Origin: CAWDVR01 sp044869805
GTDB taxonomy: Bacteria > Acidobacteriota > Thermoanaerobaculia > Multivoradales > SZUA-115
Direction: 5' to 3'
NCBI GenBank assembly: GCA_044869805.1
Contig: JBIOXV010000068.1
Span: 1-64,000 of the forward strand
DNA: 64,000 bases
The notes beneath the pieces are model-generated. The model was not told where the DNA came from, searched no databases, and saw only the letters and a program-made list of their open reading frames with translations. Numbering within the stretch: position 1 is the first letter of the stretch; the number at the start of each line of letters is the position of its first letter. The position numbers and the translations under genes were made by a program. Positions 8,319 to 15,843 of the stretch are shown in pieces.

Positions 8319-9689
8319 CTAGGGGATGGAAAGGCGCTGCCGCAACTGCGCGATCCGCTGGTCGATGCCGGCCAGCACGGAGAGCGGCGCGCCGGTCGCC
8401 GCGAGCTCGGCACGGAGCGAGGTGAGAGTCGCCAGCTCGGCCTGCGCCTCGGTGATCAGGGCCGGCGACGGACCCACCGCGGGCGCCGCCACCTGCAGCT
8501 CGAACTCGGCGGCTCCGACGTAGAGCACCGGCAACGTCCAGACCTTCGTCCGGTCGGCCTGCGACAGTGCCGGGACGTGGGCGCGGCAGAGCTTTCGCCG
8601 CGGCTCGACGAGCAGCCGCGGCCAATCGATCCTTGCGGGCTGCGGCCCGGCGAGCGTCTGCCGGAGACGGCTGCAGAGCACGGCGTAGAACGCGGCGCAG
8701 AAATCGTGGGCGTCCTTGCGGTCGATCGCCTCCCGCATCCCGATGACCGCCGGGAAGCCGCTGCGCACCAGCTCGCGCGCCAACCCGTGACTCTTGTCGG
8801 TCGGCGTGGCGCCAAGACAGCAGTTGAGCGTCGCGAGCCAGATCCCGGGCGCCCTTTCCAGGAACTGATCGAAGTCGTTGGGCTCGAGCAGGACGCTGCC
8901 GCGCTGGTTGCCGTGGAGCTGGTCCTCGCGCGTCGCGAGCTCGAGCTGCGGCGGGTCGCCCGCCTGCCCGTGGCAGAAGAAGTGGATGACGTGGGGTTGC
9001 AGCTCCTCCGCCTCGCCCAGCAGGCGGTCGAGCGCCTCGCTCTGCTTGGGCAGGAAGTCGAAGCTGAAGCGCGGATCGCCCAGCGCGGCGATGGCGTCGC
9101 GCACCGCGTCATCGCAGCCCAGCACCCTGATGCGCAGCCGGAGGTCCGCCGGCTGGCCCGCGAGCGCGGCGACCAGCGCCTGCCACTCTGCCTCGGCGGT
9201 CAGCGGCTCGTCGTCCGGATGGTTCGCATCTCCTCCCGCCGCCGCCAGCAGGGCCAGGATGCGGAGCTCGCCATCGAAAGCGCGGACGGCGCCGCCCGCG
9301 GGAGCCGAGACTCGCACCATCCGCGCCAGCCGCTGATCGGTGTCGAGCGCCAGGAAACTGCCGTTCGAGCGCAGCGCCTCCCAGGGCAGCGCTTGCCCCA
9401 GCAGCGAGGGGTCGCATACGTAGATCGGCGCCTGTTGCGCGATCGACGCATCGAGCTGGCCCGAGATCTTCTTGTGCTTGGCGAGGGCCTGGAACAGGGC
9501 CTCACCGACCACGCTGGTCTTGCCGCCGCCATCGACCTGGTCTCGGAACGAGATCAAGTCCTGGTGATCCGGGCCCAGCCCCAGCCCGACCGGGGGCAGC
9601 TCGTCGAAGTTCTCCTGGATCACGCCATCGAGCAGGTCGACCTCGATCGTCCCGGGCGGGTTCTCGCGGAGTCGGAGGATGGTGCGCAT
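8319..9689 (-). CDS. CHAT-domain protein with intact His-Cys dyad
   Basis: 456 aa. The CHAT hallmarks appear in order: 'ALPWEAL' (100-106), 'HVIHFFCHG' with His240, and 'WLATLNCCLGA' with Cys290/Cys291, followed by 'SGFPAVIGMREAI' and 'FCAAFYAVL'. CHAT proteins are caspase-related proteases, known for example as the effector peptidase of type III-E CRISPR and as partners of bacterial gasdermins. No TPR repeats are present; the first ~90 residues are a unique sensor- or partner-like region. The C-terminal ~50 residues are helical/coiled ('LATLTSLRAELAATGAPL'). The gap from the preceding gene is 10 bp and to the next 15 bp, so co-expression is likely. Confidence 0.85.
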   Translation of the reverse strand: MRTILRLRENPPGTIEVDLLDGVIQENFDELPPVGLGLGPDHQDLISFRDQVDGGGKTSVVGEALFQALAKHKKISGQLDASIAQQAPIYVCDPSLLGQALPWEALRSNGSFLALDTDQRLARMVRVSAPAGGAVRAFDGELRILALLAAAGGDANHPDDEPLTAEAEWQALVAALAGQPADLRLRIRVLGCDDAVRDAIAALGDPRFSFDFLPKQSEALDRLLGEAEELQPHVIHFFCHGQAGDPPQLELATREDQLHGNQRGSVLLEPNDFDQFLERAPGIWLATLNCCLGATPTDKSHGLARELVRSGFPAVIGMREAIDRKDAHDFCAAFYAVLCSRLRQTLAGPQPARIDWPRLLVEPRRKLCRAHVPALSQADRTKVWTLPVLYVGAAEFELQVAAPAVGPSPALITEAQAELATLTSLRAELAATGAPLSVLAGIDQRIAQLRQRLSIP

Positions 9690-9699
9690 GGCGCCGAGG

Positions 9700-11136
9700 T
9701 CACTCCTTGCTCTCGCGCACCAGATCAGCGATCAAGCGCAGCGCCTTCTCTCGCCCCTCCTGCGCTGCGCGTCCGAGATCGCTCTGCACCTCGCCCTGCC
9801 CGGCCACCGAGCTGGCGTAACGCTCGAGCACCCTCCGGCTCGCCGCCTCCCAGCGCAGACTGCCGGCCGCGCTCGAAAGCTCCGCGAGCGCGTCGTCCGC
9901 GTCTCTCTCCGGCTCGCCGAGCGATCGGGTGGTCAAGAACATGTCCTCGTCCCACCCGCCGGCATCCTCGGCCCTCAGGATGCTCTTCATCCTCTGCGAC
10001 GCCGCCGTGACTCGCGGCTCGGCGACCGCGGCCGGGTCGAGAAGGTCGACCGAGGCGTAGACCGCGAGGGCCGGCGACGGCTGGAAGAGCCACGACGCCC
10101 GAGAGGGTGCAAGCACCGCCGACAGCGCGCCGCCGAGCGCATCGCCGCCGGGATCGCCTTGGAAGTCGTGGCAGACCACCGGTCCGGGACGATTTCGCGC
10201 CACCTCGTCGGCGAGCGCCAGGAGACCCGCCACGCTCCAGTTGCCGGGCGGCGACGAGAGCGCGAGCGCACGCGCGCCGCAGGCGTCCAGGAAGCTCACC
10301 AACTGCCCGCGCCCGACGAACCGTGACCAGCGCCGGTCGCGGTTCTCGAGCGGTGACTCGGCGAAGGCCAGGGAGCCGCGGCCGTTGGCCAGGTAGCCGT
10401 GACAGAGGAAGAGCACGAGATCGAGCCGCGGCGGCGCCTCGGCCAGCAACCAGCGCAGCCAGGGGCTCTCGATGAGCGAGCTTTCCTCGTCTTCGAACCC
10501 TCGCGCCCGGCTCGCCGTCCCCAATCCTTCGGCGCCCGCCGCCCGCACCACTCGAATCTCCTCGCCCTCGGCCTGTGCGCCGAGCCGTGAGCGCAGCTCC
10601 CGTTCGCGCTCGGCATCGACGAAGACGTGGAAGCGCGCCCTGCGGCCCAGGTCGGCGAGCTGCCGCACCGACGAGCGGACGAGATCGGCGAGGCGAAACT
10701 CCTCCTTGGCGCGGGGCACGCTGCCGCAGATCGCGATCGCGAGCGGTTCGCGAGCCGGGGCCGAGCGTGCCGGCAGATAGGGCCAGCGCACGATCGGCGC
10801 ATCCAGCGCGGAGGCGAGCCAGCGCTCCCAGGGGAGCATCGGCAAACCGCCGCTCGGGCGGCCGAAACGCAGGTACAGCGGGCGCTCGGGGCCGACGTGG
10901 GGCGCCACCACCGAGGTGATCGCGTCGACGGCCCTCCGCGGCGCCGCGCCGGCCGCCGGGTCGCGGGTCTCGTAAGGCGAGGAGGCTTGGCCGAGACCGA
11001 GCTCGGCGAGACCGACGTGCAGATAGTTCAGCGGCTGATCGCCCTCGGCGAGCTCCAACCGGGCGAGGCCCGGCCCCGCCTCGGGGTCGAGCCGAAGCGA
11101 CAGCACGCTGGTCGTGGCACCCGGCTCGACGTTCAT
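9700..11136 (-). CDS. CHAT-like protein, probably catalytically dead (no nucleophile Cys)
   Basis: 478 aa; the ATG overlaps the hydrolase stop (ATGA). The architecture parallels the next gene: 'MLPWERWL' (100-107), then 'DLVLFLCHGYLANG' with His246 at the CHAT His position. Where the nucleophile should follow ('LNCC' in the sister protein), this protein reads 'RALALSSPPGNWS' (289-301): Ser/Pro instead of Cys. The only nearby Cys (Cys286 in 'LDACGARAL') lies about eight residues too early. The region 'VICxxS'-like 'AIAICGSVPRAKEEFRLADL' (134-151) resembles the strand-loop before CHAT cores. Likely a pseudoprotease acting as adaptor, sensor or inhibitor of the active partner. This reading comes from motif alignment by eye. 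Confidence 0.7.
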   Translation of the reverse strand: MNVEPGATTSVLSLRLDPEAGPGLARLELAEGDQPLNYLHVGLAELGLGQASSPYETRDPAAGAAPRRAVDAITSVVAPHVGPERPLYLRFGRPSGGLPMLPWERWLASALDAPIVRWPYLPARSAPAREPLAIAICGSVPRAKEEFRLADLVRSSVRQLADLGRRARFHVFVDAERERELRSRLGAQAEGEEIRVVRAAGAEGLGTASRARGFEDEESSLIESPWLRWLLAEAPPRLDLVLFLCHGYLANGRGSLAFAESPLENRDRRWSRFVGRGQLVSFLDACGARALALSSPPGNWSVAGLLALADEVARNRPGPVVCHDFQGDPGGDALGGALSAVLAPSRASWLFQPSPALAVYASVDLLDPAAVAEPRVTAASQRMKSILRAEDAGGWDEDMFLTTRSLGEPERDADDALAELSSAAGSLRWEAASRRVLERYASSVAGQGEVQSDLGRAAQEGREKALRLIADLVRESKE

Positions 11137-12494
11137 GGGCGGGAGGCCAGCACCTGCGTCAGGAGCGCCCAGGCGGTATGGGGGTTCTCGACGTCGCCAT
11201 GCCCCGAGATGCGGTCGTGCGCCGCCAGCGCCACCACCTTCGCGCCCGCTAAGCCAGGATAGGCCTCGCCCTTGGCAGGCATCGCGATCTCCTCGAACTC
11301 GGGCTGCGAACCGCCCTGCGGCCCGAAGCCGCCGAGCGCGGCGAAGCGGCTCGGCGCCGCGGCCGCGACGCGTACCTCGCCGAGGTCGCCGTCGCGGCGC
11401 ACCGCGAGATGGAAGAACTGGGTAAGCGGCTTGTCCTGGCGGCTGAAGGTGGTGTAGATCGGCTGCCGGACGGAGCCGAGCACCCGGCGGTAGCCGCCGG
11501 CAAAGCCTTTGCTGTCGACGTTCGCCGCGAACGCCCAGCCGTTGATCGCCGGCTGCAGGAGGAGCACGGACTCGACCGCGTTCGGGGCCGGCAGCGGGTC
11601 GGCGGCGAGCGCCGAGAGCACGACCTTGGCGCCGTACGAATGGCCGAGGAGATGGACCTTGGCATCCCCCGCCGCGGCCAGCACGTCGCGCAGCAGCGGG
11701 CCGACGCCGTTGGTGCCCACCAAGCCGGCGCGATCTTTCATCTGCCAGACGGTGAAGGCACGGACCGCACCGCGCGGATCGAAGCCCAGCAAGCCGGCCG
11801 CGGCCGGCTGCGCGGCCGCGCCACCGCCGCCGACAAAGCCGTGACCGTCCTCCTCATCGTCGTCGAGCGTCGGCGGCTTGGGCAGCGCTCGCCAGATCTC
11901 GACCAGCTCCCCGGGCTTCGGCACCTCACTGCCGTCCTCGGGATCGCCGCCCGTCGCGTAGAGCGGCGCCAGGATCTCGGCGAGCTCGTGGGCCTCCGCT
12001 TCCGACAGGCGCTCGGCGCCGGCGAGCTCGTAGAACCGCTCCCGCTGCCCCGCGGGGACCAGCGGCGCGACCTCGTTCAGCTCCTCGAGACCCTCCCCGA
12101 CCTGGGCGTCCCGCTCGGCGGGCGTGCCGGGAGCCGCGGCCATCGTCGGCGGCTTCTCCCACGGCAGTACCAGGGCGGTCGACGGCCAGAAGACGCCGAT
12201 GAGGAAGGGCCTGTAGTCGCCCGGAAACGCCGCCTGTTCCTTGCGCACCGCGCCGAACGCGTCCAAGAACCGGCGATAGCGATCGGTGGCTGCGCTCCAG
12301 TCGTTGTTCCATCCGTGCGAGAACAGGAACACGTCGGTGAAACCGCCCGCGCCGAGGGTGGCGAGCAGATGGGCCCGGGTCTTCGGTGCGGTCATGGCTC
12401 CCTGTTTGTCGAAGGGCGCCATGTACCAGGGCACCCGCGCCGGCAGACCGGCGTCGACTAGTTCGTATGGGCCGGCGGGCAACGGTTTCGGCAT
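11133..12494 (-). CDS. Alpha/beta hydrolase (lipase/esterase-like), first gene of the CHAT operon
   Basis: 453 aa, ATG at 12494. 'VFLFSHGWNNDW' (55-66) is the oxyanion strand-loop, as in PGAP1/DUF900-type hydrolases. The nucleophile elbow is 'LLGHSYGAKV' with Ser286, the probable acid is Asp354 in 'SRQDKPL', and the His is His432 in 'ISGHGDV'. Between the oxyanion loop and the elbow lies a long insertion (about 110-240) with an acidic run 'DDDEED' and a Gly/Ala-rich linker, probably a lid. There is no signal peptide. It leads the operon and overlaps the pseudo-CHAT gene by 4 bp. It could be a lipase-like effector released or activated by the proteases; this is inference. Confidence 0.75.
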   Translation of the reverse strand: MPKPLPAGPYELVDAGLPARVPWYMAPFDKQGAMTAPKTRAHLLATLGAGGFTDVFLFSHGWNNDWSAATDRYRRFLDAFGAVRKEQAAFPGDYRPFLIGVFWPSTALVLPWEKPPTMAAAPGTPAERDAQVGEGLEELNEVAPLVPAGQRERFYELAGAERLSEAEAHELAEILAPLYATGGDPEDGSEVPKPGELVEIWRALPKPPTLDDDEEDGHGFVGGGGAAAQPAAAGLLGFDPRGAVRAFTVWQMKDRAGLVGTNGVGPLLRDVLAAAGDAKVHLLGHSYGAKVVLSALAADPLPAPNAVESVLLLQPAINGWAFAANVDSKGFAGGYRRVLGSVRQPIYTTFSRQDKPLTQFFHLAVRRDGDLGEVRVAAAAPSRFAALGGFGPQGGSQPEFEEIAMPAKGEAYPGLAGAKVVALAAHDRISGHGDVENPHTAWALLTQVLASRP

Positions 12495-12545
12495 TCGGGA
12501 CCCCCATCGAGCTGTAATTGCGACTGTGCTTCAGACTATATCCGA

Positions 12546-12556
12546 GGTCACTGACC
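12546..12556. promoter_or_regulatory. Palindrome in the divergent promoter region of the CHAT operon
   Basis: GGTCACTGACC is an 11-nt perfect palindrome centred between the divergent hydrolase (start 12494) and PQQ-propeller (start 12616) genes. It is about 50-60 nt from each start, so it could be an operator. A TATAGT-like -10 for the operon lies at 12535-12540 (minus), without a recognisable -35. Confidence 0.3.
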
Positions 12557-12615
12557 CGCTGATGCGTTGCACAGTGACGAGGTAGGATCGGTCAGAGCCC
12601 GGCCCGGAGCCGCCC

Positions 12616-13878
12616 ATGCCGCCTCGATCACGAAGCCTGCCCGCCTTGCCTCTCACAGCGCTGCTGGCGGGTGTCGTCTACGCCGCGGGCGTCGCGCTGG
12701 CCGCCGACTGGCCGCAATGGGGCGGTCCCAGCCGGCAGTTCCGGGTCGAGGGCCCGGCGCTCGCCGATTCCTGGCCCGCGGGAGGTCCGAAGCTCCTCTG
12801 GGAACGGGAGCTGGGCGAGGGCTACGCGGGCGTGGCGGCGGTCGCCGGCCGCCTCTACACCCACTACCGCACGGGGCAGGAGGAGCGGGTGATCGCGGTC
12901 GAGGCGGCGAGCGGCAGGACCCTCTGGGAGCACGCCTACCCCTCGCCTACCGCCACCCTGACCGACCAGTACGGCTTCGGTCCCGACGCCTCGCCGCTGG
13001 TGGCCGGCGGCCGGGTGTTCGCCATCGGCTCGCTGGGCGACCTGCGCGCCTATGACGCCGCGACCGGCAAGGTGCTGTGGACGCAGGAGCTGGTCAAGGG
13101 CCTGGGCGGCACTTTCCGGGGCCTCTCGTACTCCTCGAGCCCGGTGGCCTACGGTGAGACCGTGATCGCCCAGGTGGGCGAGGCGGGCCACGCGCTGGTC
13201 GCCTTCCGCCAGAGCGACGGCGCCATCGCCTGGCAGAGCGGCGACTTCCAGAGCTCGGCGGCCTCGCCGATCCTCATCCAGCTCGGGGAAGCGACCCAGC
13301 TCGTGGCCTTCTTCAGCTACGAGATCGCGGGCTTCGACCCGGCGAGCGGCAAGCTCTCCTGGACGCACCCGCACAAGACCACCCTGGGGCACAACATCGC
13401 GACCCCGGTGTGGGGCGACGACGGCGTGCTCTTCGTCTCCTCGGCCTACGACGGCGGCAGCGCCGCGGTGCGGCTCGCGGCCGAGGGCGATGCCGTCAAG
13501 GTCGAGCCGCTGTGGAAGAGCCAGCAGATGCGGGTGCACTTCACCTCGGCGGTGCGGGTGGGGGACTTGGTGGTGGGCTCGAGCGGCGACTTCGGGCCGG
13601 TGCCGCTCTCGGCAGTGGAGGTCAAGACCGGGAAGATCGCCTGGCGCGATCGCAGCTTCTCGCGCGCCAATCTGGTGGTGGCGGGCGACCGTCTGCTGGT
13701 GCTCGACGAGGACGGCACCCTGGGCCTGGTGACCGTCTCGCCCACCGGCCTCACCGTCCTCGCCCAGGCCCAGATCGGCGGCGACCGCAACTGGACGGTG
13801 CCGACTCTGACCGGCGACCGCCTCTACGTGCGGGACCGCAAGACGCTGAAGGCGTTCGAGCTGCCGTTGAGGCCCTGA
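12616..13878 (+). CDS. Exported PQQ-like (BamB-type) beta-propeller protein
   Basis: 420 aa with a signal peptide (residues 1-29) ending before 'ADWPQWGGP', a typical opening of WD/PQQ-repeat propellers common in Acidobacteriota and Planctomycetes. Propeller blades recur as 'VIAVEAASGRTLWE', 'RAYDAATGKVLWTQ', 'VAFRQSDGAIAW' and 'AGFDPASGKLSW'. No PQQ-dependent dehydrogenase catalytic residues are evident, so it is probably a binding or scaffold protein rather than an enzyme. It is related to the propeller at 25972-27300. Transcribed divergently from the CHAT operon; 121 bp lie between. Confidence 0.85.
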   Translation: MPPRSRSLPALPLTALLAGVVYAAGVALAADWPQWGGPSRQFRVEGPALADSWPAGGPKLLWERELGEGYAGVAAVAGRLYTHYRTGQEERVIAVEAASGRTLWEHAYPSPTATLTDQYGFGPDASPLVAGGRVFAIGSLGDLRAYDAATGKVLWTQELVKGLGGTFRGLSYSSSPVAYGETVIAQVGEAGHALVAFRQSDGAIAWQSGDFQSSAASPILIQLGEATQLVAFFSYEIAGFDPASGKLSWTHPHKTTLGHNIATPVWGDDGVLFVSSAYDGGSAAVRLAAEGDAVKVEPLWKSQQMRVHFTSAVRVGDLVVGSSGDFGPVPLSAVEVKTGKIAWRDRSFSRANLVVAGDRLLVLDEDGTLGLVTVSPTGLTVLAQAQIGGDRNWTVPTLTGDRLYVRDRKTLKAFELPLRP

Positions 13879-13883
13879 TCTCT

Positions 13884-13901
13884 CGCGCCGCCTGCGGCGC
13901 G
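13884..13901 (+). terminator. Short GC hairpin after the propeller gene
   Basis: CGCGCCGC / GCGGCGCG, an 8-bp perfect stem just after the stop at 13878. There is no T-tract, so this is a possible intrinsic-like or Rho-assisted terminator separating the propeller from tetR. Confidence 0.4.
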
Positions 13902-13928
13902 GAGTCAGGGTGCCTCGCCGTTGCCGGC

Positions 13929-13957
13929 TTGACACAAGACAGACCTGTCTGTATTAT
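13929..13957 (+). promoter_or_regulatory. tetR promoter with operator in the spacer
   Basis: TTGACA (13929-13934), a 17-bp spacer and TATTAT (13952-13957): near-consensus sigma-70 spacing. The spacer holds ACAGAC-CT-GTCTGT (13939-13952), a perfect 6-bp inverted repeat that recurs downstream of tetR. A repressor bound here would block RNA polymerase, implying autorepression. Confidence 0.8.
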
Positions 13958-13963
13958 TCGCCC

Positions 13964-14548
13964 ATGAGACTCAAGCGAGGCGCCCCATCCGAGGCCAGGC
14001 AGCGCATCCTGGAAACCGCCGACCGGCTGTTCTACCAGGAAGGCCTGCGCGCCGTGGGCGTGGACCGCATCATCGCCGAGGCCGGGGTCGCCAAGGCGAC
14101 CCAATACGCCCACTTCCCGTCGAAGGACGACCTGATCCTGGCCGTTCTTCGCTACCGGGAGGAGCAGGTGCTGGAGTTCTTCCGCTCGGCGATGGAGCGG
14201 CACGGCAGGCGAACGAAGGACAAGCTGCGGGCCTTCTTCGCCGCGCTCGAGGAGTGGTTCCAGTCACCGGGGTTCCGCGGCTGTGCCTTCCAGAACGCGG
14301 TGGTGGAGCTGGCCGATCCCGACCATGCCGGGACGCAGTTCGTCCGCGACCACAAGCGGCGGTTCGCCGACCTGCTGCGGGGCGTGGTGGCGGAGTCGGT
14401 CGGCAACGGGACCTCGCGGTTGGCCCCCGCCATCTCTCTGCTCGTCGAAGGGGCGATCGTGACCGCCGTGATTCACGGCACTCCGGACGCGGCAGCCGTC
14501 GCTCGCAACGCCGCCATGAAGCTGGTCGAAGCGGCCAAGGGCGCGTAG
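13964..14548 (+). CDS. TetR/AcrR-family repressor
   Basis: 194 aa from the ATG at 13964, seven bases after the -10 box, so the message has a very short or no leader. The N-terminal TetR helix-turn-helix is clear: 'RQRILETADRLFYQEGLRAV', 'RIIAEAGVAKATQYAHFPSK'. The C-terminal ligand domain contains 'FRGCAFQNAVVELADPDH', as in YcdC/AcrR-like members sensing small organic compounds. It very probably binds ACAGACCTGTCTGT, found both in its own promoter and 27 bp before the AhpD-like gene that follows, so it should repress itself and 14615-15843. Confidence 0.92.
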   Translation: MRLKRGAPSEARQRILETADRLFYQEGLRAVGVDRIIAEAGVAKATQYAHFPSKDDLILAVLRYREEQVLEFFRSAMERHGRRTKDKLRAFFAALEEWFQSPGFRGCAFQNAVVELADPDHAGTQFVRDHKRRFADLLRGVVAESVGNGTSRLAPAISLLVEGAIVTAVIHGTPDAAAVARNAAMKLVEAAKGA

Positions 14549-14574
14549 CCCTTCTCTTTTTTCATCGTATCTAG

Positions 14575-14588
14575 ACAGACCTGTCTGT
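14575..14588 (+). promoter_or_regulatory. Second TetR operator, upstream of the AhpD-like gene
   Basis: ACAGACCTGTCTGT, identical over 14 nt to the operator in the tetR promoter (13939-13952). It lies in the 66-bp gap between tetR and the next gene, after a T-rich stretch (14557-14562) that could be part of a -35 region. No clear -10 was found. Confidence 0.75.
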
Positions 14589-14614
14589 TCACAACAAAAG
14601 AAGGAGATCAGCAC

Positions 14615-15166
14615 ATGCAACGACTGCAGTCGATCCAACCCGAGCAAGCACAAGGCGACGCGAAGGAGCTGCTGGCGGCCGTCGAACAGGCGTTCGGCGT
14701 GGTCCCCAACGTGGCGAAGGTGATGGCGAGCTCGCCCGCCGTGCTCGAGAGCTTCCTCGCCCTGACGAGCGCGATGGGCCGCGCCACGATCGGCGCGAAG
14801 CTCCACCACCAGGTCAAGCTGGCGGCGAGCGAGGCCAACGCTTGCAGCTACTGCACCTCGATCCTCTGCGCTCTCGGCTCCCAGGCCGGGCTGACCGCCG
14901 GCGACCTCCTGGAGGCGCGCTCGGCCACGGCCGAGGATTCCCGCACCGACGCCGCCCTGAAGCTCGCGCGGAGGGTGCTCGAGACCCGGGGCAAGGTCGA
15001 GGACGTCGACCTCGAGGCCGTGAGGCGGGCCGGGTTCGGGGACGCCGAGATCGTGGAGATCGTTGCCAGCGTGGTCGTGGGCTGCTTCACCAATTTCCTC
15101 AACAACCTGGCGGCGACCGACCTCGACGTCCCCGCCGCCGCGTCGCTCGCCGGCCGGGCCGCCTGA
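14615..15166 (+). CDS. Carboxymuconolactone decarboxylase/AhpD-like protein
   Basis: 183 aa with AAGGAG upstream. The AhpD-type alpha-helical domain is shown by 'GVVPNVAKVMASSPAVLESF' and 'ANACSYCTSI' with the redox pair Cys77-x-x-Cys80. The AhpD proton-relay His, normally four residues after the second Cys, is Leu84 here, with a Cys85 next to it, so it may not be a standard peroxidase. Family members reduce peroxides or act on small ring compounds. It is controlled by the TetR gene upstream and followed at +8 bp by a flavin-dependent oxidase-type gene. Confidence 0.82.
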   Translation: MQRLQSIQPEQAQGDAKELLAAVEQAFGVVPNVAKVMASSPAVLESFLALTSAMGRATIGAKLHHQVKLAASEANACSYCTSILCALGSQAGLTAGDLLEARSATAEDSRTDAALKLARRVLETRGKVEDVDLEAVRRAGFGDAEIVEIVASVVVGCFTNFLNNLAATDLDVPAAASLAGRAA

Positions 15167-15174
15167 GGCCGCGC

Positions 15175-15843
15175 ATGCGACGGTACCCGAGCGACATCGC
15201 CTTCACCCCTGAGGTCAAGCAAATTCAGACGGCGAAAGGGTCACGGGCCGGCTACGCGAGGCTCGAGCAAGGCCGGGGCTGGAAGACCCGGGTGACACCG
15301 GACCTCGCCGGGCTGCTGGCCGAGCTGGACATGTTCTACCTCGGCACCGCCAACGCCCAGGGCCAGCCCTACATCCAGTACCGCGGCGGCTCCCCCGGCT
15401 TCCTCAAGGTGCTGGACGAGGGGACCCTCGCCTTCGCCGACTTCGGAGGCAACCGCCAGTACATCACCCTGGGAAATCTGTCGGCGAACCCCAAGGCGTT
15501 CCTCTTCCTGATGGACTACGCTCACAGCCGGCGGGTCAAGGTCTGGGGCACGGCCAGGGTGGTCGAGGACGACCCCGAGCTGCTCGCGCGGCTGCGCGAC
15601 CCGGACTATCCGGCCGAGGTCGAGCGAGCCATCGTCTTCACGGTCGAGGCGTGGGACGTCAACTGCCCCCAGCACATCCACCGGCGCTTCTCGCAGCGGC
15701 AGATCTCGCCGGTGATCGCCGAGCTCCAGGCGAGGATCGCCGAGCTGGAGAAGCAGCTCGAGCGGAGCACGAAGCCGCGGCCTACCGCGCCAGTGCCAGG
15801 CGCTGCCCGGGGTAGATCCGGTGCCCGCTCTTCAGGCCGTTGA
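15175..15843 (+). CDS. Pyridoxamine 5'-phosphate oxidase-family flavin protein
   Basis: 222 aa from the ATG at 15175. 'MFYLGTANAQGQPYIQYRGG', 'LAFADFGGNRQYITLGNLSA' and 'AFLFLMDYAHSRRVKVWGTA' are the FMN-binding split-barrel strands of PNPOx-like proteins. The C-terminus is a helix with heptads ('VIAELQARIAELEKQLERS') followed by a basic tail whose DNA overlaps the convergent transglycosylase by 62 bp. Probable operon with the AhpD-like gene under TetR control, suggesting a detoxification or redox role; the substrate is unknown. Confidence 0.82.
   Translation: MRRYPSDIAFTPEVKQIQTAKGSRAGYARLEQGRGWKTRVTPDLAGLLAELDMFYLGTANAQGQPYIQYRGGSPGFLKVLDEGTLAFADFGGNRQYITLGNLSANPKAFLFLMDYAHSRRVKVWGTARVVEDDPELLARLRDPDYPAEVERAIVFTVEAWDVNCPQHIHRRFSQRQISPVIAELQARIAELEKQLERSTKPRPTAPVPGAARGRSGARSSGR

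Noticed and set aside
6825..10010. Plus-strand open frame of over 1,000 codons across the CHAT operon
   Set aside because: Composition is typical of GC-rich antisense shadow; all recognisable CHAT/caspase motifs are on the minus strand.
12537..12542. TATATC as a plus-strand -10 for the propeller gene with TTGCGA upstream
   Set aside because: Spacing is only 13 bp, too short for a normal promoter.
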